Positions 43,521 through 52,677 of a DNA stretch of 64,000 nucleotides are shown here, piece after piece. This DNA comes from Candidatus Ozemobacteraceae bacterium (GTDB lineage Bacteria; Muiribacteriota; Ozemobacteria; Ozemobacterales; Ozemobacteraceae). Numbering within the stretch: the stretch's first letter is position 1; each line of letters starts with the position of its first letter. The notes below the pieces were generated by a model, which made no database searches, was not told the origin of the DNA, and worked only from the letters and a program-made list of their open reading frames with translations. The stretch lies in the NCBI GenBank assembly GCA_035373905.1, contig DAOSOK010000003.1, forward strand, positions 12,561 to 76,560, in the 5' to 3' direction. The position numbers were made by a program, and so were the translations under genes.

Positions 43521-43925
43521 TCAGGCCGGCAGATTCGCGTGGTCGCTCTCGGTCAGCGCCAGAGCGCAGCTCCGGCAAGCCTTCGCGCACGCGCCGCAGG
43601 AAACGCACTTGAACGGTTCGCGGGCACCGGGCGCCACCCGCATCGACAACGTCGGGCAGAAGCCGACGCACATGAAACAGCCGACGCAGGCGGCCTTGTC
43701 GATCATGACCGTGCCGGCCTTGTTGCGATAGAGGGCCTTCGCCGGGCAGATCTCGATGCATTTGCCGCACTGGTTGCAGACGTTGATATCCCATCCCTCT
43801 TTCCTGCGGGTGATGCGGATCGCCGAGTAGGCGACATCCTCGTTTTTGAAGAACGTCTTCGCGCACACCTTCTCACAGCTTTTCGCGCCGACGCATTTCA
43901 GCGGATCGGGCTTGATGAATTTCAT
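43521..43925 (-). CDS. Polyferredoxin partner of AOR
   Basis: This is 134 aa from the ATG at 43925 (CAGGAG 6 nt upstream). Four Cys clusters are visible: CVGAKSCEKVC, CNQCGKCIEICP, CVGCFMCVGFCP and CVSCGACAKACRSC. This allows up to four [4Fe-4S] clusters, as in HycB-like electron carriers. It is translated just before AOR and should carry electrons to or from it. There is no signal peptide, so it is cytosolic. Confidence 0.92.
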   Translation of the reverse strand: MKFIKPDPLKCVGAKSCEKVCAKTFFKNEDVAYSAIRITRRKEGWDINVCNQCGKCIEICPAKALYRNKAGTVMIDKAACVGCFMCVGFCPTLSMRVAPGAREPFKCVSCGACAKACRSCALALTESDHANLPA

Positions 43926-44087
43926 GTTCGACTCCTGGCAGAAATTTCCGGGGTACACGAACCTTCCCTGGATTGTGCCCGACCAGTATCGTGCAAGTCA
44001 AGCATCAGTCCACATGCAGGATTCTCATTCGTGATTCTTCATGAGCATGGATCATGCGCCGTTACGCGTTCCGCAGCATCGCGAATT

Positions 44088-44116
44088 TTTCCAACGCCCC
44101 TTCCCTGTGATACACT
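44088..44116 (+). promoter_or_regulatory. Promoter of the vWA/helicase operon
   Basis: TTTCCA (44088-44093), a 17-nt spacer ending in TGA, and TACACT (44111-44116) form an extended -10 promoter 27 nt before the ATG at 44144. Confidence 0.5.
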
Positions 44117-44143
44117 CACCTTCTCGAGATGGGAGGACACAAG

Positions 44144-45751
44144 ATGACACGTTCCATTCTGAGGCTGCTTTTTGCCGCTTGCGCGGCCGTCCTATGCGTC
44201 ACCCTTCCGCCCCCCGGATACGCAGCCGATGCCGGCTTTTCATCCGTCGTCGAGCATGTCACGGCGATCGATTTCCCGAAGGTGCGCGTCACCATGCGGG
44301 TCTATACGCCCGATGCGACGGAACTGACGTTCGATGCGTTCAGGTTGAGCGAGCGACAGAGCCCCATCGCCACGTTCACGGTCGAACTCGTCCGGAAGGA
44401 GCCGTACGTCGCCCTTCTCCTCGACCGTTCCTCGAGCATGGAACCGGTCGTCGGAACGGTGAAGGAGTCAGCGGCGGCGTTCGTGAAGGGCATGAACGGC
44501 CCGGCCCGGATTTCCCTGATCACCTTCGCCAGCGATATCGATCTCGTCACCGAGTTCACGCGCGAGCAGGGGAAGCTCCTGGAAGGCATCCGGAAGATGC
44601 GCCCCTGGGGCGGAACGGCCCTGTTCGACGCCCTGTATCAGAGTTGCGAGCAGCTCCGCTCGGCCGCCCAGCTCGACGACCGCAAAACGATCGTCCTGCT
44701 GACGGACGGGCGCGACGAGAGCCCGCAGGGAACGCCGGGTTTCTCGACGCACAAGGCGGACGAGGTCATCGAGCACGCCCGGAAGAACAACATCCGCGTC
44801 ATCTGCGTCGCCCTCGGCACCAACATCGACGAGACCTTCCTCAAACAGATCGCCGGGGAAACGAAAGGCGCCCTGCTCCGCGCGCCGTCGGCCGATCAGC
44901 TCGCGGGCATTTTCCAGGCGATCAGCGCACGGATGATGCTCGAGCGAAGATATAAAATAAGCTATACGACTCCTTCGCCCGAGCGCGACGGCTCGCGTCG
45001 AGAGTTGACCGTCACGAGCGAGCTGAAGGGCAGAAAAGACCAGGGAACCGGGTTCTACGTGGCACCCGTCGATCCCGTCAAAGCCGAGGCGCCGACGACC
45101 GCCTCACGCAAGCGGGTTCCCCGCGAACGCGGGATCGGTATCCGCGACGGCGGTCCTTCGTCTCCCGACATCCGGATGGGCAGCAAAACGGTCAGGCACG
45201 ACGTGAAACTCGGCCGCGTCGAGGCACCGGATCTCGGAACGACCGGCGACATCGAACATCTCGAGCGCCAGCAACTCGCCACCTGGACCGATATCGCGAC
45301 TGACACGATGCCCGAGTGGGAGGAATACAAGCCCATCGAGGCCGGCCCCGGCGCGACCGAACAGGAAAAAGCCCATATCGCGGAAATGAACGCCACGCTC
45401 AAGGCGACTCACGATGCGCATCAGCAGTGGCGGCGGGATTTCACGAATCAGCGCAACCGGGACACGGAGCGTCTCAACAGCGATATGCGCCAGATGTTCG
45501 ACGAGAACCAGAAGTCGCACGACCGGTTCATCGACGGCATGAACGAGAATATCGATGCCACGAACGAGTCGATGCGCGAGATGCAGGAGGGTCATCAGCG
45601 CCAGGCGAATGAAAACGCCGCCGGCACGAACCGGATGCTGGAAAACCTCGAAAAAGGCCTGAGCACCGAGTTCCAGGTTCCAACCTCATCCGGTGATACG
45701 CCGGAAACGCCGGAAGCACCGGAACTCCCCGACACGGACGACGACGATTGA
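44144..45751 (+). CDS. Secreted von Willebrand A-domain protein with coiled-coil tail
   Basis: This is 535 aa from the ATG at 44144, with GGGAGGA upstream; an ATG 15 nt earlier is less well placed. A signal peptide (ILRLLFAACAAVLCVTLPPPGYA) precedes a short beta domain and a vWA domain (about 85-270). The MIDAS is complete: LLLDRSSSM, a Thr in GGTALFDAL and LLTDGRDE. Residues 290-535 are a linker and a long Gln/Asn/Met/Glu-rich helical region ending in an acidic tail. vWA proteins bind partners through metal; the partner here is unknown. The stop is embedded in TTGA with the next small gene. AT-rich codons occur at 44945-44970. Confidence 0.87.
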   Translation: MTRSILRLLFAACAAVLCVTLPPPGYAADAGFSSVVEHVTAIDFPKVRVTMRVYTPDATELTFDAFRLSERQSPIATFTVELVRKEPYVALLLDRSSSMEPVVGTVKESAAAFVKGMNGPARISLITFASDIDLVTEFTREQGKLLEGIRKMRPWGGTALFDALYQSCEQLRSAAQLDDRKTIVLLTDGRDESPQGTPGFSTHKADEVIEHARKNNIRVICVALGTNIDETFLKQIAGETKGALLRAPSADQLAGIFQAISARMMLERRYKISYTTPSPERDGSRRELTVTSELKGRKDQGTGFYVAPVDPVKAEAPTTASRKRVPRERGIGIRDGGPSSPDIRMGSKTVRHDVKLGRVEAPDLGTTGDIEHLERQQLATWTDIATDTMPEWEEYKPIEAGPGATEQEKAHIAEMNATLKATHDAHQQWRRDFTNQRNRDTERLNSDMRQMFDENQKSHDRFIDGMNENIDATNESMREMQEGHQRQANENAAGTNRMLENLEKGLSTEFQVPTSSGDTPETPEAPELPDTDDDD

Positions 45752-46065
45752 ACCTCTGGAAACCGACGCTGGCCCTCGCGACGCTTTTCGAGGCCGTGAC
45801 CGTGTTCCTGCGGTTCGGTCTCGGACTGGAAGCGACGCGCGACACGGCCGCGACCGTCGGACGGCTCACGTTCGGGGTGCGCATCCACCACGGCATGGTC
45901 GGGCTGGCGCTCCTGCTCGTCTCGGCAGCGGTGAAAGGCGAGACATGGAAGAACCGCCTGATCGTGCTCGGCGGCGCGCTGGCCATTTCCGACCTGGTGC
46001 ATCACTTTGCGGTCCTGTGGGCGGCGACGGGCTCGCCCCAGTTCGATCTGTGGTACCCTCGCTGA
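45748..46065 (+). CDS. Small polytopic membrane protein
   Basis: This 105-aa protein has three or four hydrophobic helices (LALATLFEAVTVFLRFGLGL, GMVGLALLLVSAAV, LIVLGGALAISDLVHHFAVLW). It starts at a TTG that overlaps the vWA stop (TTGA), consistent with translational coupling, and ends 19 nt before the helicase start. I do not recognise a family. Small conserved membrane proteins of this size often accompany neighbours of unrelated function; no role is proposed. Confidence 0.6.
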   Translation: MNLWKPTLALATLFEAVTVFLRFGLGLEATRDTAATVGRLTFGVRIHHGMVGLALLLVSAAVKGETWKNRLIVLGGALAISDLVHHFAVLWAATGSPQFDLWYPR

Positions 46066-46084
46066 CGTCGGAAAGGTCCGAACC

Positions 46085-49000
46085 GTGCTGGCAGACGATT
46101 TCGAAAAACTGAACGACGAGCAGAAGGCGATCGTCAAGGGGTTCAAAGGCCCGACGATGATCGTGGCCGGCCCGGGCACGGGCAAGACGCGCACCGTCGC
46201 CGTGCTGATCGGTCGCCTGCTCGCCGAGGGAACGAAGCTGAAGGAGATCCTCGCCCTCACGTTCTCGGAGAAAGCCGCGCTCGAACTCCGCGGGCGGGTC
46301 ATGGAGTATCATCCGAAAAGCTACGACGAGTGCTGGATCTCGACCTTCCACTCATTTTGCGCCCGCGTGCTGCGCGAGCAGTATTTCCGGGTCGGCATCC
46401 ACCCGGAGTTCAGGCTGCTGACCGGTTTCAAGGAAGCCCTGCTGATGTCGGGCATCTGCGCAAAACTGACGCCGGAAACCTTCCCCGTCTTCGGAAGAGT
46501 GCTGACGAAGCGCGGATTCCAGCTCGAGACTCTGACCTTCATCTCTCTGCTGAAATCGAACCTCGTGACACCCGACAACTTGCGGGAGGCAATCGCCTGC
46601 GGCGATATCGACCCGAGAAGCCGCCGTCGACTCGACGAACTCCTGCTCCTGTATGAGTTTTACGAAGCCGAGCGCCGCCGGACGGGTTTTCTCGACTTCA
46701 GGGATTTAATATCTCTTACCATAGATGTTTTGCGTTCGCCCGACGCCGCCGCGCGCTACCGCCGGCAGTTCCGCGTCGTCCTGGTCGACGAGTTCCAGGA
46801 TACCGACCCCGCCCAGTATCTGCTGCTGAAGCTTCTCAAGGGGGAAGGAGCAGGTCCGGAACCGGCGCCGCGCATCGCCGTCATCGGCGACCCGCGCCAG
46901 AGCATCTACCGGTTCAGGGGCGCCGACCCGGGGATGATGGGCGGGAAAAGCGCGTTCAGACGCGAGTTCAAGGCGCGCCTTTTCCCCCTGCGCAGCAACT
47001 ACCGCAGTGCGTCGTGCATTCTCGGCCTCGCGGGGCGTCTCCGGTGGTCCCAACGCTTCACGTCGGATTCGCCCCCGAAAAACGCGGCGGCGCCTCCCGC
47101 CGACGAACTGATTCCCAGGAGCAGCAGGCAGGGCTTTTTCGAACTTCTCGAGGCCCGCGACGAGCTCGAGGAGTCGCGCCTCGTCGCCCGCAGGATCGCC
47201 GCCCTCCTGACCTACGGCGCCCATCGCTGTTTCGCGCCGTCCGAGGTCGCCGTCCTGGTCAGGAACAACTACCAGATCGACCTGATATCCGAGTCGCTGC
47301 GCGCCCTCCACGTGCCTTTCGATATAGCAGGAGATATGAAATTTTTCCGGTCCGAGGAGGTGACGGCTCTCGCGTCGCTGCTCCAGGCCGCCGCCAACCC
47401 GGCCGAGCAGCGCGAGCAGCCGTTGCGGCGCGCCTTCGCGTCGCCGATCTTCGGGCTCGACCAGATCTGGGCGCAGCAGTTTCTCGCCGCCCTCCCGCTT
47501 GGTGTGGGTCTCGAGCAGGCCGCAGACGAACTTCTGGGAGAATCACCGAACGAACACGACTCCGAGAACCCGGCCGGGCCCGCGCCGGAAACCATCGCCC
47601 GGCTGGCCGCGTTCCGCGAAACGCTGCGCCTCCTTCGCGACGGCATCGAACTGCCCCTGGTCTCCCTCTTCGCACGGCTCCTGCTCGCCATTCCGCACCT
47701 GCTCGCCGACCCGGCCGCGCCCGGCGCCCGGCATGTCATGCGGTTCCGCAACATGATCGACGACTTCTGCGACGTCTGGGAAAAGCAGCACGGCCGGCCT
47801 GCGACCGCCATCGACCTGATGCCGAACTTCGACGAGTGGCTCACATATTATGCCTCGACGCTCGAGCAGGACGACGACGGCGGTGCGGCATCGACTCCGG
47901 CGGGCGTGCGGCTCATGACGGTTCACCAATCGAAGGGACTCGAATTCCCGGTCGTGTTCGTCACGGGGCTGTGTGAAGGGCAGTTTCCCGTCAGGCTTCG
48001 CGAGAGTCTGCTTCTCGGCACTCGCGGTCTGGCCGCCCTCCAGCGGGCCGTCGATGCAAAAAACCGCGAGATCCGTTTCTTCAACCCCTACCCCGCCGAT
48101 CACGAGGACCATCTCGAAGAGGAGCGGCGACTCGTTTACGTCGCGCTGACCCGAGCCGAGGAAGGACTGATCATGACCCTGCCGCGCCGCATCGGCACCG
48201 ACCCGGCGCTGCCCGCCCCGTTTCTTTCCGAACTCGGTCTCAAACCCGTTCGAGACTGGCAGGAGCGGCGAGCCCTGACGATCGGCGAGCTTCGCACGCG
48301 GCTTGCCCGGCTGTCTGAATCCGCCCGCGACGAGCTCAGACCAGACCTGGAGCGGCTCACGGCAGCCGCCGATACCAGCGACGGCTTGCGGGAAGACCCG
48401 CTGACTCCGCGCCGGTTCGGCATCGCACCGCCGACTCCGGCCGAGCTTCCGGCCGGCTTCCGGTTCTCGGCTCAGTCCCTTCGCGACTACCTCGACTGCC
48501 CGCGCCGTTTCTTCTTCAAGCATGTTCTCCGGCTCCGCGACGCGCGCGTCGAGAAGCAGGCGTTCTTCGTCTTCGGAAACGCCGTCCACGCCTGTCTCGA
48601 GCATCTTCATCACCCCGAGGGCCCCTTCGCCGGCGGCAGGACGCCTTCTTTCGAAGATCTCGATGTTCTCTGGGCGGAGTATGGACAGCCTCTGCTCGAA
48701 GCGCTTCCGGTCCTTCAGCGGACCCTCTATGGCCGCCAGGCGCGCGAACTGCTCGAAACCTACCGCGAAGCCGTCTACGTGAATGGTCAGATTCCGGTGA
48801 CCGGGACGATCGGTGTCGAGGCCGAGATCCGGTTCGAGTTCCGGGGCCACCGGTGCAAGGGGCGCATCGACCGCTGGCTGAACGCTCCCGACGATACCCT
48901 CTGGATCATCGACTACAAGACCGGGAGCTCGAAATCCGGCTCGAAACTCGCGTCGGAGGCGTTCCCCGAGGCCGGGCCTCCGGCGGAAATCCAGCTCCCG

Positions 49001-49396
49001 TTCTACCTTCTCGCGGCGAAATGCCTCGGGCATTCCCAAGTCTGCGCGACGACGGTGTATCCCAAGGATGATCCATACAAGAAAAAATATAAAGGATTCC
49101 AACCCGGCTTCATGAAGGCCGCCATGCTGGGGCTCGGAGCCGGACCCGACTGGGCCGTGCAGATCGACCCCGACCGGTTCGCCGCGTTCGAAGACACGGT
49201 CGAGCGGCTGATGAACGACATCTCGCGAAACCGCGTCTTCGACTGCGCGCCGTCGGCGGCCCCGTCGGCAAATTCCTGCCTGAACCGGTCTCCCAACAAG
49301 AGCTGCGAGTTCCAGGCGTTCTGCCAGGAGCGGCTCGATCAGCTGCGGCTCCCGGCGCAGGAAGAAAGCGGAATACCCGATGCCGAACCGGATTGA
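46085..49396 (+). CDS. UvrD-family helicase fused to a RecB/AddB-type Fe-S nuclease (subunit 1)
   Basis: This is 1103 aa from the GTG at 46085 (GGAAAGG 9 nt upstream); an earlier in-frame start lies inside the membrane-protein gene. SF1 helicase motifs are all present: AGPGTGKTRT, LTFSEKAALEL, LVDEFQDTD, IGDPRQSIYRFRGAD, NYRS, TVHQSKGLEFPVVF and VALTRAEEGL. The C-terminal domain (about 790-1090) is a PD-(D/E)XK nuclease with LDCPRRFFF, IIDYKTG and Cys residues CLN...SCEFQAFC, fitting an AddB/Cas4-like [4Fe-4S] nuclease. With the overlapping downstream paralogue it probably forms a RecBCD/AddAB-like double-strand-break resection complex. An AT-rich codon island (46703-46735) and weaker ones at 47318-47350 and 49078-49100 occur. 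Confidence 0.9.
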   Translation: MLADDFEKLNDEQKAIVKGFKGPTMIVAGPGTGKTRTVAVLIGRLLAEGTKLKEILALTFSEKAALELRGRVMEYHPKSYDECWISTFHSFCARVLREQYFRVGIHPEFRLLTGFKEALLMSGICAKLTPETFPVFGRVLTKRGFQLETLTFISLLKSNLVTPDNLREAIACGDIDPRSRRRLDELLLLYEFYEAERRRTGFLDFRDLISLTIDVLRSPDAAARYRRQFRVVLVDEFQDTDPAQYLLLKLLKGEGAGPEPAPRIAVIGDPRQSIYRFRGADPGMMGGKSAFRREFKARLFPLRSNYRSASCILGLAGRLRWSQRFTSDSPPKNAAAPPADELIPRSSRQGFFELLEARDELEESRLVARRIAALLTYGAHRCFAPSEVAVLVRNNYQIDLISESLRALHVPFDIAGDMKFFRSEEVTALASLLQAAANPAEQREQPLRRAFASPIFGLDQIWAQQFLAALPLGVGLEQAADELLGESPNEHDSENPAGPAPETIARLAAFRETLRLLRDGIELPLVSLFARLLLAIPHLLADPAAPGARHVMRFRNMIDDFCDVWEKQHGRPATAIDLMPNFDEWLTYYASTLEQDDDGGAASTPAGVRLMTVHQSKGLEFPVVFVTGLCEGQFPVRLRESLLLGTRGLAALQRAVDAKNREIRFFNPYPADHEDHLEEERRLVYVALTRAEEGLIMTLPRRIGTDPALPAPFLSELGLKPVRDWQERRALTIGELRTRLARLSESARDELRPDLERLTAAADTSDGLREDPLTPRRFGIAPPTPAELPAGFRFSAQSLRDYLDCPRRFFFKHVLRLRDARVEKQAFFVFGNAVHACLEHLHHPEGPFAGGRTPSFEDLDVLWAEYGQPLLEALPVLQRTLYGRQARELLETYREAVYVNGQIPVTGTIGVEAEIRFEFRGHRCKGRIDRWLNAPDDTLWIIDYKTGSSKSGSKLASEAFPEAGPPAEIQLPFYLLAAKCLGHSQVCATTVYPKDDPYKKKYKGFQPGFMKAAMLGLGAGPDWAVQIDPDRFAAFEDTVERLMNDISRNRVFDCAPSAAPSANSCLNRSPNKSCEFQAFCQERLDQLRLPAQEESGIPDAEPD
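46703..46735 (+). other. AT-rich codon island in helicase 1
   Basis: Eleven codons (DLISLTIDVLR) read GAT TTA ATA TCT CTT ACC ATA GAT GTT TTG CGT. All three Leu codons and the Ser, Val and Arg codons here are forms almost unused nearby, so amino-acid content alone does not explain the patch. Confidence 0.85.
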
Positions 49397-52300
49397 TCTG
49401 ACCGACCTGCTGGACCGGCTGAACCCCGACCAGAGCCGTGCGGTCACCGAGCCTCCGGCCGGTTTCGTGAAAATCGCCGCCGGCGCCGGCTCGGGCAAAA
49501 CGGAAGTGCTGACGCGGCGCATCGTCGCCTTGCTGCGCCAGGGAATACGGCCGTCGGAGCTGGTCGCGATCACCTATACCCGCAAGGCCGCCGCAGAGAT
49601 GAAAGAACGTCTTGCGCTTCCCGAGCGCGGTCTCGACGCTTCCATCCTGCGCGATCTGCAAGTTTCTACCTTTCACGCGTTTCTCGGCGAGTGGCTCCGG
49701 CGCGACCCCTTCGGCGCCGGTCTCGACCGCGGCGACGCCGTTCTCACGGAGGGCGGCCGCAAGCTGATCCTGGCCGAGATTCTCGAGGAGTTCCGCCTGG
49801 CCCATGCCGCAGCGCTGCTCGACGGCCCGGAAGCGTTCGGCCCGGATCTCGCACACCGCATCACAGGCCTGTTCCCCAGCCTGCTCGGCGCCGTTCGCCG
49901 GTATCTTCTCTCGCCGGCCGGCTTCCAGCGTTTTTCCGACCAGAGATTCGGCGAGCGGCCCGCGCCGCCCGCGCCTCTCGAGCGGCTCGTCCAGACCTGG
50001 TTCTTCCGGTTCTACAGCCGGTATCTGCAGAAGCTCGAAGAGCGGCACCTGCTCGATTTCGACGAGATCCTCCGCCGGGGCGCCGGCCTCATCGCCTCGC
50101 AGCGGGAAACGGGTCTCGCCCCCGACCAGCGGGTCTTTTTGATCGACGAGTTCCAGGACAACAACCGGGAACAGTTCGGCATCATCCAAAGCTTCATCGA
50201 GGGCCGGGACGGCCACGTAACCGTCGTCGGCGACGAGAAGCAGAGTATCTACCGGTTCCAGGGCGCCGACATCGGCACCTTCCGCTCTTTCCCGTCGACC
50301 GAGACGATCTGGCTGAACCGCAACTACCGATCGGTGCAGGAGATCCTCACGCTGGCCGACGCATTTATATCATATGGTATAGACAATCCTCCGCCCCCCC
50401 AGGAAGCCGATCGAGGACCGTCACCCCGGCCGCAGCCCGTCGCCTGTCTTCTGACGCAGCCGCAGGCCCCGAACTCGGAAGCCGATGCCGTCGCCGACAT
50501 GATCCGCACGCTCGTTCAGGAAGGTCTGCGCATCGAGGGCCGGAACGGCCCTCGCGCCCTCACCTACGGCGACTGCGCCATCATCGTCAACTCGGTCACC
50601 CGACTGCCGCGCGCCTATGAAGACGCTCTCCTGACGCGCGGCATTCCCTACGTCATGTCGGGCGGCCTCGGTTTTTACGCCCGCCACGAGATCGCCGCCG
50701 TCCTCGCCTTCCTGAAACTGCTGGTGCGCCCCGACGACGACGTCTCTCTCACGACGATCCTGACGGGGCCGCAGTATGGCCTCTCCGACGAAGAACTGGC
50801 GCGGCTGTTCCGGGAGCGGCGCGAGGAGCGCATCAGTCTGCTTGCCCACCTGCTCGCGCTTCCTGAAGAAACGCTGCCGGAGCGGGTCAGCGCCTTCCGG
50901 CGCCTGTTCGTCCGGCTCCAGGTGATGAGCGGCTCTCTCGGCGTCCTGGACCTCGTCTACGCGATTCTCGAACAGGCCGGCTTCTTCGAGCATGCCGCCT
51001 CCCAGACGGATGACCTCCGGCGCCGTCGGCTCGAGAACAATCTCGCAAAATTCATCGGCATCGTCCGATCCTTCGAGGCCAACGGCGTATTCACGACGCT
51101 CCGGGACTTCCTTGCCTACCATGAGAAGACGCTCGAATCGGGAGTCGACGAAGACGAGGCGGGACTTGGCCTCGAAGAGGGCGAAGCCGTCAAGATCCTC
51201 ACCATCCACAAGGCGAAGGGCCTCGAGTTCCCCGCCGTGTTCCTGCCCCGCCTGCGCACGCGCCCCTTCAAGCGGGAGCAGGGGCTCTACGTCACCAGGG
51301 AACAGGGGCTGATCGCTCACCAGGGTGACGCCGGCGGGAGTCCGGCCGACGTTCTGAACGCGTTCTTCTCCGCCGACGAGGCCGCATCGAGGGGGGAAGA
51401 GCGGCGCAAACTCTACGTCGCCCTCACCCGCGCCCGCGACGTGCTCGTGATTGGCGGCGCGGCGCCGGATGCCGAACAGGAGAAACAGGCGCTGTCCGAG
51501 CTCGCCGGCTTGCTGCGGTCGCGTCCGGATATCGGAAGCGTCCGCCCCGTCGAGGAGTGGCGCCACGTCGCGAACGCCTGGCTCGAAGCCGGTTCCCTGG
51601 CACCCCATGTTTCGCCTTCGTCACAAACACCGCCCGTCGATCCCGGGGAAATACAGCCTCAGATCATCGCGCTGACGGAGCGGTTCGGCCGCGAGCGGGC
51701 AACCCGGTCACGCGATACCGCCCCGGCCGGCCCGTCAGGTCGCGAAGAGATCTTCTCTCTCGCCGACCTCGACGCCTACGAACAGTGCCCGCGGCGGTAT
51801 TTCTTCCGGCGCCGCCACGTGGCACCCCTCGACAGGCCCGCGGAAGACGTCAGGGGCCCGGCGGTCGGAAACCTGGTGCATCGCGCCCTCCGCATCTATC
51901 ACGACACCCCGGTCTCCGCGCTGTCGCCCGACGAGCGCAGGAAGCGGCTTGCCGATGCTCTCGAGCGGCTTCTCCCCCTGCATGGCGATGACGGAGTCGC
52001 TGGGCGGGAGCGCGCGTCCCGGATTCTCGAGCGGTATCTGGCCTGCCCTCTCGCCGCGGCGGACGCTTCGCACCTCGAGGCCGAGGTCAACCTGCGGCTC
52101 GAGATCGACGAATCTGCGCCGGCGGGCGGCCCGTTTCTTCTGCGCGGGTTCGCCGACCGCATCGACATCAGCGACGGCGATATACATATCATAGATTATA
52201 AATCTCACGCGTATGCGCCCGGCATTCACGATGCGTACGGCAGGCAGCTCGCCCTGTATCTCGCCGCGGCGCGGCGCGGCCTGTTCGGCGAAAGCGGGCT

Positions 52301-52517
52301 TCTCACGATTGCCTCGGCTTCGATCCTCTATCTGACGCCGGACGGCGCCCGGCTCGAGCCGGTCGATCCCGACCTGCCGGCCTTCGAAACGGCCGCCGCC
52401 GCGACCGTCGCCCGCATCCGGACCGAGCGGGTCTGGAGCCCGGGCCCAGCCGCCCCCTGCGCCGACTGCGCCTGGGCCGCCTTCTGCTCCCCCCGCGCTC
52501 CAACCCCCGGCGACTGA
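49380..52517 (+). CDS. UvrD-family helicase fused to a RecB/AddB-type Fe-S nuclease (subunit 2)
   Basis: This 1045-aa protein overlaps subunit 1 by 17 nt in a different frame. Helicase motifs are complete: AGAGSGKTEVL, ITYTRKAAAEMK, FLIDEFQDNN, VGDEKQSIYRFQGAD, NYRS, TIHKAKGLEFPAVF and VALTRARDVL. The C-terminal nuclease (about 790-1040) shows LDAYEQCPRRYFF, an acidic ADRIDISDGD, IIDYKSH and final cysteines CADCAWAAFC, again a [4Fe-4S] RecB-family nuclease. Unlike classical AddAB, both subunits keep a full helicase and a plausible nuclease active site. Two AT-rich codon islands occur (50361-50390 and 52179-52208), the second over the nuclease core motif. Confidence 0.9.
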   Translation: MPNRIDLTDLLDRLNPDQSRAVTEPPAGFVKIAAGAGSGKTEVLTRRIVALLRQGIRPSELVAITYTRKAAAEMKERLALPERGLDASILRDLQVSTFHAFLGEWLRRDPFGAGLDRGDAVLTEGGRKLILAEILEEFRLAHAAALLDGPEAFGPDLAHRITGLFPSLLGAVRRYLLSPAGFQRFSDQRFGERPAPPAPLERLVQTWFFRFYSRYLQKLEERHLLDFDEILRRGAGLIASQRETGLAPDQRVFLIDEFQDNNREQFGIIQSFIEGRDGHVTVVGDEKQSIYRFQGADIGTFRSFPSTETIWLNRNYRSVQEILTLADAFISYGIDNPPPPQEADRGPSPRPQPVACLLTQPQAPNSEADAVADMIRTLVQEGLRIEGRNGPRALTYGDCAIIVNSVTRLPRAYEDALLTRGIPYVMSGGLGFYARHEIAAVLAFLKLLVRPDDDVSLTTILTGPQYGLSDEELARLFRERREERISLLAHLLALPEETLPERVSAFRRLFVRLQVMSGSLGVLDLVYAILEQAGFFEHAASQTDDLRRRRLENNLAKFIGIVRSFEANGVFTTLRDFLAYHEKTLESGVDEDEAGLGLEEGEAVKILTIHKAKGLEFPAVFLPRLRTRPFKREQGLYVTREQGLIAHQGDAGGSPADVLNAFFSADEAASRGEERRKLYVALTRARDVLVIGGAAPDAEQEKQALSELAGLLRSRPDIGSVRPVEEWRHVANAWLEAGSLAPHVSPSSQTPPVDPGEIQPQIIALTERFGRERATRSRDTAPAGPSGREEIFSLADLDAYEQCPRRYFFRRRHVAPLDRPAEDVRGPAVGNLVHRALRIYHDTPVSALSPDERRKRLADALERLLPLHGDDGVAGRERASRILERYLACPLAAADASHLEAEVNLRLEIDESAPAGGPFLLRGFADRIDISDGDIHIIDYKSHAYAPGIHDAYGRQLALYLAAARRGLFGESGLLTIASASILYLTPDGARLEPVDPDLPAFETAAAATVARIRTERVWSPGPAAPCADCAWAAFCSPRAPTPGD
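50361..50390 (+). other. AT-rich codon island in helicase 2 (first)
   Basis: Ten codons (AFISYGIDNP) read GCA TTT ATA TCA TAT GGT ATA GAC AAT CCT between GC-rich flanks. Confidence 0.8.
52179..52208 (+). other. AT-rich codon island over the nuclease motif of helicase 2
   Basis: The motif IIDYK is encoded ATC ATA GAT TAT AAA here. In the paralogue (near 48905) the same residues are ATC ATC GAC TAC AAG. This within-operon comparison shows the switch is synonymous. Confidence 0.85.
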
Positions 52518-52677
52518 TATTTGCAACGCTATTATTTCGCTGAGGCTCGTCGCGATGCCTCCAGCATTCACCCGTTCCAGGAGATCCGGTTGCCAATTCC
52601 AGGGCGGCATGATATTCATGAAGCGCGTCGGGTACAGCGCCGACGAAACAGCATGAAGCAAGGAAAAGGAGAACGAC

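Noticed and set aside
43501..43866. N-terminal extension of the AOR frame through the ferredoxin gene.
   Set aside because: The overlapping frame has perfect ferredoxin Cys motifs, and a Shine-Dalgarno precedes the internal ATG at 43500.
49380..49396. Frameshift joining the two helicase genes.
   Set aside because: Both proteins are complete with full motif sets and their own ends; the 17-nt overlap is ordinary translational coupling.
52518..52677. ARG box upstream of argF around the TGATATTCATGAA stretch.
   Set aside because: Only half of a weak match is present and no second box; not strong enough to call.
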